Made by a program: the position numbers and the translations under genes. Shown here in pieces: positions 47,709 to 58,115 of a stretch of 64,000 nucleotides of DNA. The stretch's first letter is position 1, and each line of letters starts with the position of its first letter. The notes beneath the pieces were generated by a model. That model did no database searches. It was not told where the DNA came from and saw nothing but the letters and a program-made list of their open reading frames with translations. Source of the DNA: Gracilibacillus orientalis (GTDB lineage Bacteria; Bacillota; Bacilli; Bacillales; Amphibacillaceae); assembly GCF_900114645.1 (NCBI RefSeq), contig NZ_FOTR01000006.1:62001-126000 (forward strand), given 5' to 3'.

Positions 47709-49169
47709 TTACGAATTCAGATATTTTATAGCTACTTTTTCATCGTCAAAATCTAAGACTTTATCTCCTACCAATTGATATGTTTCATGCCCTTTACCAG
47801 CAATTAAAATTACATCTTTATCATTAGCTTGTTCAATTGCTTGCTTTATTGCATCTTCACGCTCTAACACTGTTTGATAATTGTTATAGGTCAATCCTTT
47901 CACCATATCATCAATAATAGTTTGTGGGGCTTCTGAACGTGGATTATCAGAAGTAAAGATTGCTAGATCTGCATATTGACAGGCGATTTCTGCCATCAAT
48001 GGTCTTTTACGACGATCACGATCGCCACCGCAACCAACTACTACATGTATATCTCCTTCACAGAATCGCTTGATCGTTGACAAGACATTTTCTATTGAAT
48101 CAGGTGTATGTGCATAATCAATAATTACACCAAAATCCTTCTTATGTTCTACCGGTTGGAAACGTCCTTTCACTCCTGAAGTATAGTTTAACACATTTTG
48201 TATTACTTCAAATCCAATTCCCGATGCATAGGCTGCAGCAGCCGCTGCTAACATATTATAAACACTAAACATACCCATTAGTTTACTCTCGATTGGAATA
48301 TCACCTTTTGGAGTTTTCATTATAAATGAAACACCATTGGCCATCAATTTTACATTGATAGCTTGGAAAGAAGCTTTATTTTGAACACCGTAAGTTAAAA
48401 TCGGTTGAGCAGTTACTTTTTTTAAAAAGTCAGCATACTCATCATCTTGATTAATAATTGCATATTTTGGTGATTCATGTTCCAACGTATTACCTAACTG
48501 TGAGAACAATAAACTTTTTGCATATAAATAGTTTTGCATTGTTTGATGATAATCAAGGTGATCTTGACTTAAGTTAGTAAATACAGCGATATCGATATCT
48601 ACACCATGAATTCTCCCTAAGTCTAATGCATGTGATGATACTTCCATTGTAGCCACGTCTATTCCTTTTTCGACCATGGTATATAAATTTTTTTGCAAAA
48701 ATAAAGCATCAGGTGTTGTGTTTTTAACTGGATGATTCTCACCATCAATCACCATTTGAATTGTACCGATTAAAGCTGTTTTTTGCTTCGCGTACTGGTG
48801 AATTTCGTCAATAATATGTGTGACAGAGGTCTTTCCATTTGTACCAGTCACACCAATAACTTTTAACTTATTGGAAGAATGGCCATAAAAAATGTTTGCT
48901 AAATGAGCCAAAGCCCTTGATGTGTCTGGGACAATGACAACCGGAACAGATACATCCAATTCCTTTTCGGCCAGGATGACAGTTGCACCATTTTCAATTG
49001 CGGCTTCTGAAAATTGATGGCCGTCGACGGTATACCCTTTAATACAAACAAATAAAGAATCTTCTTTTAGAAGTCTGTGATCCATTGCTATATGTTCTAT
49101 ATTAATCATATCAAGGTTCTGTTTACATTGATAATCTGGTAAATTTTTGATTAAATCATTTACATTCAT
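47709..49169 (-). CDS. murE: UDP-MurNAc-L-Ala-D-Glu: meso-diaminopimelate ligase
   Basis: 486 residues from the ATG at 49169 (MNVNDLIKNLPDY), AAAGGTG upstream. P-loop GVTGTNGKTSVTHI near residue 110. The motif SDNPRSEAP carries DNPR, the marker for DAP-adding MurE, so the wall is meso-DAP type. The KGHETYQ motif is near the C-terminus. It lies between spoVD and mraY, as is typical. Confidence 0.96.
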   Translation of the reverse strand: MNVNDLIKNLPDYQCKQNLDMINIEHIAMDHRLLKEDSLFVCIKGYTVDGHQFSEAAIENGATVILAEKELDVSVPVVIVPDTSRALAHLANIFYGHSSNKLKVIGVTGTNGKTSVTHIIDEIHQYAKQKTALIGTIQMVIDGENHPVKNTTPDALFLQKNLYTMVEKGIDVATMEVSSHALDLGRIHGVDIDIAVFTNLSQDHLDYHQTMQNYLYAKSLLFSQLGNTLEHESPKYAIINQDDEYADFLKKVTAQPILTYGVQNKASFQAINVKLMANGVSFIMKTPKGDIPIESKLMGMFSVYNMLAAAAAAYASGIGFEVIQNVLNYTSGVKGRFQPVEHKKDFGVIIDYAHTPDSIENVLSTIKRFCEGDIHVVVGCGGDRDRRKRPLMAEIACQYADLAIFTSDNPRSEAPQTIIDDMVKGLTYNNYQTVLEREDAIKQAIEQANDKDVILIAGKGHETYQLVGDKVLDFDDEKVAIKYLNS

Positions 49170-49257
49170 ACTAGTCACCTTTTCTTTTGGGTTACTTTTT
49201 ATAAACAACTACATTATTATATCAAAGACTTTTCAACATTACGATAAATCTTTATTA

Positions 49258-51183
49258 CTATTTATTACCTAATACAAGCCTGATTTTACTTCCTTCTTGT
49301 ACTTTTTCTCCTGCAGCTGGTGCTTGATCAATAATATAATCACCTTCTCCTACCACATCAACTTCTAATGAAACTAGCGACTGTTGTAATTCATTTTTAT
49401 TTAAGCCAATTAAGTCAGGCACTTCAACAGGGGGAGATTCAGGCCATTGGTATTCTTTTTCAATTCCTTCTTCTTGCTTTGACACACCTAACGCGCGCAG
49501 ACTATCTCCAATAATGGTGCCGACGATTGGAGCAGCTACCACCCCACCAAATTGCACAACATCTTTTGGATTATCTATAGCAACATAGACAACTATTTCA
49601 GGATCATTAGCTGGTGCAAAACCGATGAATGATACAATATGGTTATTCTCCATATACTTCCCATCTTCACCGACTTTCTGTGCAGTCCCTGTCTTTCCAC
49701 CTATTCGATAACCATCCACATACGCACTTCTACCTGTCCCTACGGCAACAACGGATTCAAGAGCCTCGCGTACCTTTTTAGATGTATCGGATGAGATGAT
49801 TCTATTTTTCAAGACAGGCTCTGTTTTATCGACCTCTTCACCTGTCACCGGGTCAAGAAATGCCTTTGCAACGTATGGCTCATATAAATAGCCACCATTA
49901 ACGGCTGCTGACACTGCCATTACTTGCTGGATCGGTGTAACTGATACACCTTGACCAAAAGCGGTAGTCGCTAGCTCAACAGGACCGACATTATCTAAAT
50001 CGAACAAAATTCCATTAGCTTCACCTTGTAAATCAATACCTGTTTTTTGTCCAAAGCCAAAATCTTCAATATAAGAAAATAACCTTTCTTTACCTAGCTT
50101 TTGCCCTAAAACGATAAATCCAGGGTTACATGAATTCTGTACAACTTCTAAAAATGTTTGATGACCATGCCCCCCACTTTTCCAGCAATGCAAATGTGTT
50201 CCACCCACTTCAATGTCCCCATCATCCACATAAGTATCATTTTCAAGATCAACCAAGTCCTCTTCCAATGCAGAGGCTAGCGTAATAATCTTAAACGTTG
50301 AACCAGGCTCATACGTGCTCCAAATCGGCAAATTTCGATTATATACTTCAGCACTGATATCCTGATAATTCGCAGGGTCAAAGTTTGGTCTCGATGACAT
50401 CCCTAAAATACTGCCATCCTTAGGATTCACAGCAATAGCTATAGCCCCATCAGGGTTATATTTCTCTTCTGCTATATCTAATTCTCGCTCCATAATCGTT
50501 TGTACTTTGCTATCTATGGTTAGTTGAAGGTCATAGCCATCTTTAGGGGCAGTATATTTATCAGCCATTTGTGGCATTCTTTTTCCTTTTGCATCACTGT
50601 AAAAGGATAAACTGCCTTCTGTTCCACTTAACATATCTTCATACATTAACTCTAGTCCTGTTAATCCTTGGTTATCAATCCCACTAAATCCAAGTACATG
50701 TGACAAATATGCGCCGTTTGGATAATGTCTAATAGAATCTTCTGCAATGTAAATACCTTCTAATTCCAACATTTGGACAGCCATTGCTTTTTCTTCTGAT
50801 ATTTTCCGACCTTCTGGTTGCAGTATTACGATACGCTCATTTTTATGAACAGCTTCTAACACATCTTCATAAGGCATATCCAATACGTCTGCTAATTGTT
50901 GTGCTGACTTCTCTGGCTCTATCACTTGTCGTGGCACGATCATTACCGTTGGAGCTGAAACATTCTCCGCCAAAACCTCTTCATTGGTGTCAATGATTTT
51001 CCCTCTTTCCGGTTCGAAAACAATATCTCTACTCCATAAATCTTCCGCCTCAGCAATCAGAAAATCGGACCAGACAAATTGCACATAACCCAACCGTGCT
51101 ACAATAACTCCCATAATGATTAATGCAAAAAGAAACACAGTGACTATTCTGCGTTGCACCTTAATATTGGTTATCCGTTTCAT
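49258..51183 (-). CDS. spoVD: Stage V sporulation penicillin-binding protein SpoVD
   Basis: 641 residues, class B PBP. N-terminal membrane anchor (about 11-31), dimerisation/pedestal domain and a transpeptidase with S295 and K298 (PGSTFK), SCN-type NSCNPG and KTGTAQ. It ends in a single PASTA domain (VPDLIGLNKNELQQSL to the C-terminus). It cross-links spore cortex with SpoVE. The single PASTA separates it from pbpB, whose tail is longer. Confidence 0.94.
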   Translation of the reverse strand: MKRITNIKVQRRIVTVFLFALIIMGVIVARLGYVQFVWSDFLIAEAEDLWSRDIVFEPERGKIIDTNEEVLAENVSAPTVMIVPRQVIEPEKSAQQLADVLDMPYEDVLEAVHKNERIVILQPEGRKISEEKAMAVQMLELEGIYIAEDSIRHYPNGAYLSHVLGFSGIDNQGLTGLELMYEDMLSGTEGSLSFYSDAKGKRMPQMADKYTAPKDGYDLQLTIDSKVQTIMERELDIAEEKYNPDGAIAIAVNPKDGSILGMSSRPNFDPANYQDISAEVYNRNLPIWSTYEPGSTFKIITLASALEEDLVDLENDTYVDDGDIEVGGTHLHCWKSGGHGHQTFLEVVQNSCNPGFIVLGQKLGKERLFSYIEDFGFGQKTGIDLQGEANGILFDLDNVGPVELATTAFGQGVSVTPIQQVMAVSAAVNGGYLYEPYVAKAFLDPVTGEEVDKTEPVLKNRIISSDTSKKVREALESVVAVGTGRSAYVDGYRIGGKTGTAQKVGEDGKYMENNHIVSFIGFAPANDPEIVVYVAIDNPKDVVQFGGVVAAPIVGTIIGDSLRALGVSKQEEGIEKEYQWPESPPVEVPDLIGLNKNELQQSLVSLEVDVVGEGDYIIDQAPAAGEKVQEGSKIRLVLGNK

Positions 51184-51264
51184 GACATATCTCCTTTAGT
51201 TCAAGAAACTGTTTGTCCCAATATATGTTTGTGAAAGGCTGAATAGAACACTGTGTATGATTGT

Positions 51265-53460
51265 TTACTGCTCTTCTTCGTTCTCCTCATCATCAGATTC
51301 ATCTGATGTTGCTTCCTGTTCTTCCGGTACATCCGGTTCTTCCAGTTCAACCATTAAATAATCTTTTTCATTGAAAGACGACCCTTTTTCAATACTCTGT
51401 TTCTTCACATAACCATTTCCCGTCCACTCTAAATCTAAATCCAAAAAGTCTCGGAAAGATAACACATCTCTAAATGACCATCCTGTCAAATCCGGCATCT
51501 TCATGTTATCAGTCGCAACAAAAACAGTTTGCCTAGATGTTATTTTGGTCCCTGGTTGAAGGTTTACTTTTTTGATCTGCTCACCATCACCGATAACAAT
51601 TGGTGCTATACCTAAATCTTTTAATTTATTTACATATGAATCTGTTTGTTTTCCTTCCCACTCAGGAATCTCTACTACTTCGATAGGTTCTTTTGCTTCT
51701 TTATCCGGTTCGATATTCAAATAACGCAAACTATTTTCCATTACATTTTTAAAGACAAAAGAAACAGGTGCAGATCCTGATTCTGTTGAATCTAGAGTAG
51801 GTTCTTTTACTGATACATACATAATAAGTTCTGGATCGTCAGCCGGAGCCATGCCCATGAAAGAAAAGGTGTAACTTTCTCTTCCTATTTTATATTTTCC
51901 TGTTTCAGTATCAACAAAGTTAGCAGTACCTGTTTTACCTGCAACAGTATAATCATTTAAATTGTAAATCTCATGACCTGTACCGTTCTCAGATGTAATA
52001 ACCGATTCTAGCACTTTTAATGTTTCTCTCGCCGTTTCTTCAGAGATAGGTTCACCAACTACTTCTGGTTGATTCTCTGCTAAAACTTCTTGTGTATCAT
52101 GATCCAATGTTCTGTCGATGATATATGGTTTTAACATTTTACCGTCATTTGCAATCGCAGTTGCTGCTTTCATCATTTGTATTGGTGTTGTAGTGGTACC
52201 TTGTCCAAATGCAGTCGTTACTTTTTCACTAACCCAGTTATAAAGTATCCTTCCTGACACTTCACCTGGAAGGTCAATACCTGTCTTTTTATCGAAATCA
52301 AATGCTTGCAAATACTCCAAGAATTTATCGGGTCCGATCTTTTCATAGGCTAATTTTGCTGCCGCTACATTGGAAGAACGTTGAATACCTTCTAAGTAAC
52401 TAATCGTTCCCCAACCTTGACGACCATTATGATCTCCTATTGTTTGAACGTTGTCTTCTGCCTTGTATTTGCCTGATTTGTATTGTTCCTCAGGATTCCA
52501 AACACCTTCTTCGATTGCCGATGCTAGCGTGAATATTTTCATCGTCGATCCAGGTTCGAAAGGTGTAGCAATGACATCATTATACCAATTATCCACTTCA
52601 CCAATATTGTTAGGGTTATAACTTGGTCTGTTGCTTAGAGCCAGTATTTCCCCTGTTTTGGCATCCATTACAACAGCACTCATCCTATCAGGCTCATATT
52701 CTTCTTGCACTTCTGATAATGCGTCTTCCATTAATGTTTGTATTTTTTGGTCAACTGTTAAATAGACATCATCACCATTATCAGGCTCATTTATTACCTC
52801 TTTTGGATCTAATAGTTTCATATTAAACTGATCTCTTTGATAAGAAATCGATCCATCCTTACCGGTAAGTAAATCGTTCACGAACCCTTCCACACCATTA
52901 ATTCCGACAATTTTATCATCTTGTTTGTCTGTTAAACCAATCGTATGTGAAGCAAACATACCATTTGGATAGAAGCGGATTGGTTCCTCAATAAAGTTAA
53001 TACCAGGTAACTCCAAAGCTTCGATCTCTTCTTTCTGTTCCTGATTTAATTCCCTAGCATTAGAGCCAAATTCAACCTGAAACTTTTCATTACTAATACC
53101 TTTATTCAAACGCTCGGCTACTTCACTTTCTTCCATTTCTAATATAGGTGCTAGTTTTTGCGCTGTCTTGTCCACATCTTTAACATAGTTAGCAGTATGT
53201 GACTCATCAATAACAGCATATAAGCGGTACACAACATGTTCTTGAGCTAGTGCCATACCTTTACGGTCGTAAATCGTCCCCCTAGAAGCGGGAATATTGT
53301 AGTTATTGGTTCTTTTTTCATCAGCCAACTCCTGAATGGAAACACCAGATACTTCTCCAGATACTTGAATGTACAAAAACCTTCCAACAATGACAAGAAA
53401 TAAAATGGTGAATATAACAATCCAAATAACCGGCATGATTTGTGTTGTTTTACTTTTCAT
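51265..53460 (-). CDS. pbpB: Penicillin-binding protein 2B (FtsI-type, septal)
   Basis: 731 residues. N-terminal helix (about 10-30), dimerisation domain and a transpeptidase with S305 and K308 (PGSTMKIF), SSN in QRSSNVAAAKLA and KTGTANF. The C-terminus holds two PASTA-like units (about 590-715) and a strongly acidic tail (EEPDVPEEQEATSDESDDEE). Essential septal transpeptidase in B. subtilis. Lies between ftsL and spoVD. Confidence 0.95.
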   Translation of the reverse strand: MKSKTTQIMPVIWIVIFTILFLVIVGRFLYIQVSGEVSGVSIQELADEKRTNNYNIPASRGTIYDRKGMALAQEHVVYRLYAVIDESHTANYVKDVDKTAQKLAPILEMEESEVAERLNKGISNEKFQVEFGSNARELNQEQKEEIEALELPGINFIEEPIRFYPNGMFASHTIGLTDKQDDKIVGINGVEGFVNDLLTGKDGSISYQRDQFNMKLLDPKEVINEPDNGDDVYLTVDQKIQTLMEDALSEVQEEYEPDRMSAVVMDAKTGEILALSNRPSYNPNNIGEVDNWYNDVIATPFEPGSTMKIFTLASAIEEGVWNPEEQYKSGKYKAEDNVQTIGDHNGRQGWGTISYLEGIQRSSNVAAAKLAYEKIGPDKFLEYLQAFDFDKKTGIDLPGEVSGRILYNWVSEKVTTAFGQGTTTTPIQMMKAATAIANDGKMLKPYIIDRTLDHDTQEVLAENQPEVVGEPISEETARETLKVLESVITSENGTGHEIYNLNDYTVAGKTGTANFVDTETGKYKIGRESYTFSFMGMAPADDPELIMYVSVKEPTLDSTESGSAPVSFVFKNVMENSLRYLNIEPDKEAKEPIEVVEIPEWEGKQTDSYVNKLKDLGIAPIVIGDGEQIKKVNLQPGTKITSRQTVFVATDNMKMPDLTGWSFRDVLSFRDFLDLDLEWTGNGYVKKQSIEKGSSFNEKDYLMVELEEPDVPEEQEATSDESDDEENEEEQ

Positions 53461-53468
53461 TTTTACAC

Positions 53469-53849
53469 CTAATCTGCAAGTTCAGTTGCTTGTTTGACTT
53501 GTGTGTTTTGAACTTTCAATCCATGTTTTTTGGCATTTTCAATAATGCGCTCAGGCTGGCTTAATTCTTTTTGTTGAAAAGCAAGATTTTTATTGTGTAC
53601 ACTCTGCTGTTGAATTTGTGTGTTTAACGATTCAACATTTCGATTAATTTGGTCTAACGAAGCACTATAGCTAACCAAATAAGCAGAAAAACAAAGAAAT
53701 ATTACAGCAAAGATAGAATACATCAGTTTCTCTCCGCGAGTAACCCAGCGCTTCTGTACTTTTACTTTTTTTCTGACTACATTCGGTTGCTGCACTTGTT
53801 CTTTTACCTGATCGTGTGTGTAATAAACTCTTGCATGTTGACTACTCAT
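53469..53849 (-). CDS. ftsL: Cell-division protein FtsL
   Basis: 126 residues, bitopic. A basic cytosolic part (KKVKVQKRWVTRGEK) precedes one helix (about 42-60) and a leucine-zipper-like coiled coil (LDQINRNVESLNTQIQQQ). It pairs with DivIC and recruits DivIB to the divisome. Identified mainly by position and architecture, since FtsL sequence is poorly conserved. Confidence 0.9.
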   Translation of the reverse strand: MSSQHARVYYTHDQVKEQVQQPNVVRKKVKVQKRWVTRGEKLMYSIFAVIFLCFSAYLVSYSASLDQINRNVESLNTQIQQQSVHNKNLAFQQKELSQPERIIENAKKHGLKVQNTQVKQATELAD

Positions 53850-53864
53850 GGTTTTGCCACCCTT

Positions 53865-54824
53865 CTATTTAAATATTTCTTCATTCCACTCTTTCACTTT
53901 TTCAATTACTCTCAACTTAGCTGACCTTGATCGTCGATTCTCTTCCAATTCTGTCTCTGATGCTAAAATTGGTTTTCGATTATCCAGTCGAAATGGAGGT
54001 TTGAATTCTTCTGGTATCACTGGAATATTCTTTGGAACTGGAGGTATTGTACTCCATTTTTTAAAGGTTTGTTTACAGATACGATCTTCCAATGAATGAA
54101 AGGTAATAACTGATATTCTTCCACCTATACAAAGAGATCTGCCTGCTTGATATAATGCATCTTCAAAAGCTTTCAGTTCATCATTAACTGCAATTCGAAT
54201 TGCTTGAAATATCCGTTTAGCGGGGTGTCCACCTTTTCTTCTGGCAGGTGCAGGGATTGCTTCTTTAATAATGTCAACTAATTCATACGTCGTGTCGATT
54301 GTTTTTTTCGTTCTTTCTGATTCGATTTTGCGAGCAATTTGTTTAGAAAATTTCTCTTCACCATATTTAAAGAAAATTGATACTAGATCTTCGTATGGCC
54401 ATTTATTCACAATTTCAAACGCATTTAATTCGCTGTTTTGATCCATTCGCATATCTAATGGTGCATCATGCTGATAGCTGAAACCTCGTTCACCTCTATC
54501 TAATTGAGGGGAGGAAACACCTAAATCAAACAAAATACCATCTACTTCTTTTATTTGGAGTTTTTCTAATTCTTCACTTAAATGACGGAAATTCCGTTGT
54601 ATCAAGGTGACTTGTTCAAGTTGATCTTTTAATCTTTCTTTAGCAGCATCAATAGCATCTTGGTCTTGATCAAACGCGATTAACCTGCCTTTTTCACTCA
54701 ACTGTTCTAATATGTACCCGGAGTGTCCGCCACCACCTAATGTACAATCAATATAAATGCCATCCGGATTGATATGGAGACCATTGACAGTTTCTTTTTT
54801 TAATACCGTATAATGTCCAAACAT
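53865..54824 (-). CDS. rsmH: 16S rRNA (cytosine(1402)-N(4))-methyltransferase
   Basis: 319 residues. SAM-binding motif [15 protein letters not shown] (about 26-40), a family helical insert, [18 protein letters not shown], and [14 protein letters not shown] near the C-terminus. It methylates C1402 in the 16S P site. Known as mraW. It follows mraZ by 24 nt. Confidence 0.96.
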   Translation of the reverse strand: MFGHYTVLKKETVNGLHINPDGIYIDCTLGGGGHSGYILEQLSEKGRLIAFDQDQDAIDAAKERLKDQLEQVTLIQRNFRHLSEELEKLQIKEVDGILFDLGVSSPQLDRGERGFSYQHDAPLDMRMDQNSELNAFEIVNKWPYEDLVSIFFKYGEEKFSKQIARKIESERTKKTIDTTYELVDIIKEAIPAPARRKGGHPAKRIFQAIRIAVNDELKAFEDALYQAGRSLCIGGRISVITFHSLEDRICKQTFKKWSTIPPVPKNIPVIPEEFKPPFRLDNRKPILASETELEENRRSRSAKLRVIEKVKEWNEEIFK

Positions 54825-54848
54825 GAAGTCACCCCTATCTTGTTGTTT

Positions 54849-55280
54849 TTACAAATCAAAATCCATCATATTTTCCGCGATTTCTGCAAATGATTCTTCT
54901 GATACATCTACAAATTCATTCCATTTATCTTCAGCCCAAAATTCTACACGGCTTGATACACCAATAACCGCACATTCTTTTTCAATTCCTGCATACTTGC
55001 GAAGTGGGGCAGGTATATTTATTCTTCCCTGCTTATCAAGTTCACATTCAACTGCGCCAGAAAAGAAAAAGCGGGTAAATGCTCGTGCATCCTTTTTAGT
55101 TAACGGTAATTTTTTAAGTTTTTCTTCTAATAGGTGCCATTCACTCATCGGGTATGCAAACAAACATTGATCCAAACCACGAGTAACGACAAATTGATCT
55201 CCTAGTCCGTCTCTGAACTTAGAAGGAACGATTATACGTCCTTTTGTGTCAATGTTGTGTTGATATTCTCCCATGAACAT
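54849..55280 (-). CDS. mraZ: Transcriptional regulator MraZ
   Basis: 143 residues from the ATG at 55280 ([23 protein letters not shown]). Two SpoVT/AbrB-like swapped-hairpin repeats, each with a DxxGR core (DTKGRIIVP and DKQGRINIP). The ring-shaped oligomer represses the dcw operon by binding 10-bp-spaced TGGG-like repeats, and such repeats lie upstream. First gene of the dcw cluster. Confidence 0.96.
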   Translation of the reverse strand: MFMGEYQHNIDTKGRIIVPSKFRDGLGDQFVVTRGLDQCLFAYPMSEWHLLEEKLKKLPLTKKDARAFTRFFFSGAVECELDKQGRINIPAPLRKYAGIEKECAVIGVSSRVEFWAEDKWNEFVDVSEESFAEIAENMMDFDL

Positions 55281-55291
55281 ACCCAGGCACC

Positions 55292-55336
55292 CCACTTTCT
55301 AACTTTATCGTACCACATTCCCCCACTTTTCACCAC
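55292..55336 (-). promoter_or_regulatory. MraZ operator boxes and dcw promoter
   Basis: GTGG boxes on the minus strand sit at 55333-55336, 55323-55326 and 55313-55316, exactly 10 bp apart, with a further one at 55292-55295. A -10-like TACGAT (55307-55312) is embedded, so bound MraZ would cover the promoter. Confidence 0.7.
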
Positions 55337-55409
55337 TAAATCTTCAAAAAAATTAACCATTTTTTAAAAAGGCTATAAAACCGCATTAGATCAGTGTTAA
55401 AAAGACCAT

Positions 55410-55449
55410 AAAAAAAAAGATAATTGGTTACATCAACCAATTACCTTTT
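55410..55449 (-). terminator. Intrinsic terminator of bshC
   Basis: TAATTGGTT (55421-55429) pairs with AACCAATTA (55435-55443), followed on the minus strand by a T-run. It isolates the dcw cluster from bshC. Confidence 0.85.
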
Positions 55450-55451
55450 CT

Positions 55452-57074
55452 TTATAAGCACACTATATAATGTTGTTTTTTCCAATCAAATGGATAACTA
55501 TTTATTTGTTTGAACCATTCAAATCCATGGAGGTTAAGGAAATAAGTAATATTCCAGATTCGTTCTTGTAGTCCATTCTCAGGTTTTAAGTGCATTTGAA
55601 TATAATCAAACTCTTTTAACTGCAAATGATATTTTTTGGAATATTCTTTATTTATTCTCTTCGAAAGTTTATCTACTTGCTGTAATAATAATTGCAAGTT
55701 TTTATCTGCATATTGTGATATATCATCTGTTAAATCATTGGTTACTTCTTTTAGAGGATGATGCGCCTTTTTAATGGCTTCCTCCAGTTGGTTCGTCATT
55801 TCTTCAATCGGCCTGCTAGATTGAGCAGATAACCAGTTTATTTTTTGATTCTGGACCCCGTTATTAATTGCGGAGGTAGTATCAATATTATATTTATTCA
55901 ATACTTTTAACAGTTTCTCTTCGACTAATGTTAGCGACATTCGTGGCAAAACTGGTGGCATTTTGATTGATATATGATGGAATGCCTGTTTTAAAATCGA
56001 CCAATAAGCCGCTTCACTTGGACCTGCAAAAAACGCTATAGTAGGAAATAATTTTTCTTGCATTAAAGGTCTGGTCACTACATTATTACTCAATCGTTCT
56101 GGTGTTTCTGTTGCTATATCCAAAAGCTCTTGAGTGGTATATTGGCATTCATTATTTTTACCAACCCAATTGTAGTCGTCTTTTTGAAGTAATATTCTTT
56201 CTCCATCCTGTTCTACAAATAAATGACCATCATGTTCATTGGCATCAACACTAACATGATATCCCTTTGTTCTCATTGATTGTAACGAACGGTACACATT
56301 GCGGCTTATTTCCGGTTGCTTTTCAATCATTTCATGAAAGTATGTAGATTCTAATTGTCGAACTTCAGCATCTCCAGAATCAACTAGGATTAATCCAGTA
56401 TCAGCAAAGATATCATGAAGAAAGGATGCGAAAAAATCTACAAAAGTGTTTGCTTTCATCAACTTGTCATGCAAAGTTTGAAACAATTCTTTCGTATAAG
56501 CAGTTTCATTTAGAGAGCGAAAGGTTGTTTCCAACCAATCATATGTTTGTTCTTTATTTAATTTTCGATGAGATACGGAAGATCTTTCTTTATCATCAAC
56601 ATCTATGGGATTTTTTCGAAGTTCTGTTTCTTCCGGTAAATAAATATGATTCACTTCATCAAAATCGTGGTCTTCTCCCGCAATCCAAAACACAGGTAAT
56701 ACTGGTACACCTAATGACTCCTCTTGTTGCTTTGCCAAAGAAATGATGGAGACTATTTTATTAATGGTATACATTGGACCAGATAGTATACCTGCTTGTT
56801 GACCTCCAATAACAACGACACTCTTCTCATCTCTTAGTCTTTCAATATTTTCATATGTGGCCTCCGTTGCAAACCAACGTTGATTTATCGAAATTAATAC
56901 ATCAGCAAGGGCATCTCTTTGAAATTTCTGTTCTTTTAAATCTTTCATACGTTCTTCAAAAACATTTTCATCATAAGGATTATAATCAAAATGATCCAAT
57001 AAATCCTTTACTCCCTTTTGATAATCATTGATAAATTTATTATGTAAATCGAGTCTTTGGGATTCGATACGCAT
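55452..57074 (-). CDS. bshC: Bacillithiol biosynthesis cysteine ligase BshC
   Basis: 540 residues, full length. Rossmann-like core with GGQQAGILSGPMYTINKI (about 93-110), PVFWIAGEDHDFDEVNHIY and FAGPSEAAYWSILK, and a C-terminal coiled coil (about 430-500). It adds cysteine to GlcN-malate, finishing bacillithiol, the main low-molecular-weight thiol of Bacillaceae. It lies just upstream of mraZ as in B. subtilis (yllA). AGGAGC precedes the ATG. Confidence 0.95.
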   Translation of the reverse strand: MRIESQRLDLHNKFINDYQKGVKDLLDHFDYNPYDENVFEERMKDLKEQKFQRDALADVLISINQRWFATEATYENIERLRDEKSVVVIGGQQAGILSGPMYTINKIVSIISLAKQQEESLGVPVLPVFWIAGEDHDFDEVNHIYLPEETELRKNPIDVDDKERSSVSHRKLNKEQTYDWLETTFRSLNETAYTKELFQTLHDKLMKANTFVDFFASFLHDIFADTGLILVDSGDAEVRQLESTYFHEMIEKQPEISRNVYRSLQSMRTKGYHVSVDANEHDGHLFVEQDGERILLQKDDYNWVGKNNECQYTTQELLDIATETPERLSNNVVTRPLMQEKLFPTIAFFAGPSEAAYWSILKQAFHHISIKMPPVLPRMSLTLVEEKLLKVLNKYNIDTTSAINNGVQNQKINWLSAQSSRPIEEMTNQLEEAIKKAHHPLKEVTNDLTDDISQYADKNLQLLLQQVDKLSKRINKEYSKKYHLQLKEFDYIQMHLKPENGLQERIWNITYFLNLHGFEWFKQINSYPFDWKKQHYIVCL

Positions 57075-57178
57075 TAATGAACTGCTCCTTTATCTTCAAT
57101 ATATACAATAGTAATCCAATAGTATTGTACATAATGCAAGCGATAAAAGCACATATTTTGTTTGTGAATATGTAATCG

Positions 57179-57565
57179 CTACAACACCTTGCTTATATTG
57201 TAGAAGATTCCATATATAATCGTGATAATATGTAATGTAAAAAATAGTAAAAATGAAGCTTTCCAGAAACGCTTACAGACATGAGAAAAAATGATATCCG
57301 TATATACTCTCCAATGAACAAAGACACATACCAATAAAATGAATAACAAAAGGAGAATAATATAACTAATAGGATTTACGGAAAAAACAGAATAAATAAT
57401 AGCGGCAACTGATGCGATATATAAAACAGTCGTTGTATCAATTGCTAAATGGAAGCAATAGCGTTTTTTACCTACAAACTTATACGATAATTTGTAAATT
57501 AAAAACGTTATAGCAAACGGTAGCGTAACCATCAATGCAAGTAGATAGTACAAACCTTCTATCAT
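57179..57565 (-). CDS. DUF3397 membrane protein
   Basis: 128 residues and four membrane helices (about 6-24, 42-62, 66-88, 103-122) with basic loops (YKFVGKKR, HVCKRFWK). The pattern and the place next to bshC match the DUF3397 family of Bacillaceae. Function unknown. GTGAGGGT precedes the ATG. The ylbP/panE-like genes found here in B. subtilis are absent. Confidence 0.75.
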   Translation of the reverse strand: MIEGLYYLLALMVTLPFAITFLIYKLSYKFVGKKRYCFHLAIDTTTVLYIASVAAIIYSVFSVNPISYIILLLLFILLVCVFVHWRVYTDIIFSHVCKRFWKASFLLFFTLHIITIIYGIFYNISKVL

Positions 57566-57780
57566 ACGATACCCTCACTTTTAAAATTTGTTATAACTTT
57601 CTTACCATCACTTTTAGTCATATTTATTTTAATTATATAAGACTTTTGAACTTGTGCAAGCATCTTTTTCAAATCCCTATACCTATTTCCGTTTAATCGC
57701 CACAATAAACATATACTGCGCAGTAAAACTTTCGCTTAGATTTGCTTCCTTCCCTCTTCTTAGAAATGAGTGTTAAGGAT

Positions 57781-57905
57781 ACGCTGCGGCAACATACTTC
57801 GCTTTCCGCGGGTGACCCGTGAGCCTCCTCACTCACCCAGACCGTTCGCTGTGGGGTCTCACTTTGGCCACTGTTCCCGCAGGAGTCTGCGTATGTTGCC
57901 TCCGC
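57781..57905. repeat. Long dispersed repeat with inverted ends (type C1)
   Basis: The ends GGCAACATAC (57788-57797) and GTATGTTGCC (57891-57900) are inverted. The body has CTTTCCGCGGGTGAC, GTGAGCCTCCTC, GTGGGGTCTCAC and CCCGCAGGAGTCTGCG. This body is a familiar interspersed, GC-rich element in Bacillus and relatives. Confidence 0.75.
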
Positions 57906-57993
57906 TAGTAGTGATTTTCTGTTGATGGAAGGCTGACCCCCTTGGAATATACCTTCTTGGACTTCTGCTCACTTGATCAGAAAACCATACGAA

Positions 57994-58115
57994 GCTGCGG
58001 AAAAATGCGACACTCCTAGGGGAACAGCGCGAGCTGAAGATCCCGCAGGAAAGCGATTTTTGCTTTTTGAGGAAGCTGAAGCCGTGCCCCTGGAAAGGGA
58101 GTATTTTTCCGCAGC
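57994..58115. repeat. Long dispersed repeat with inverted ends (type C2)
   Basis: The ends GCTGCGGAAAAAT (57994-58006) and ATTTTTCCGCAGC (58103-58115) are a perfect 13-bp inverted repeat. The body has GCGAGCTGAAGATCC, CAGGAAAGCGAT and GAGGAAGCTGAAGCC. A degenerate relative lies at 35,715-35,815. The gap from 57,566 to 58,318 holds no gene. Confidence 0.75.
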
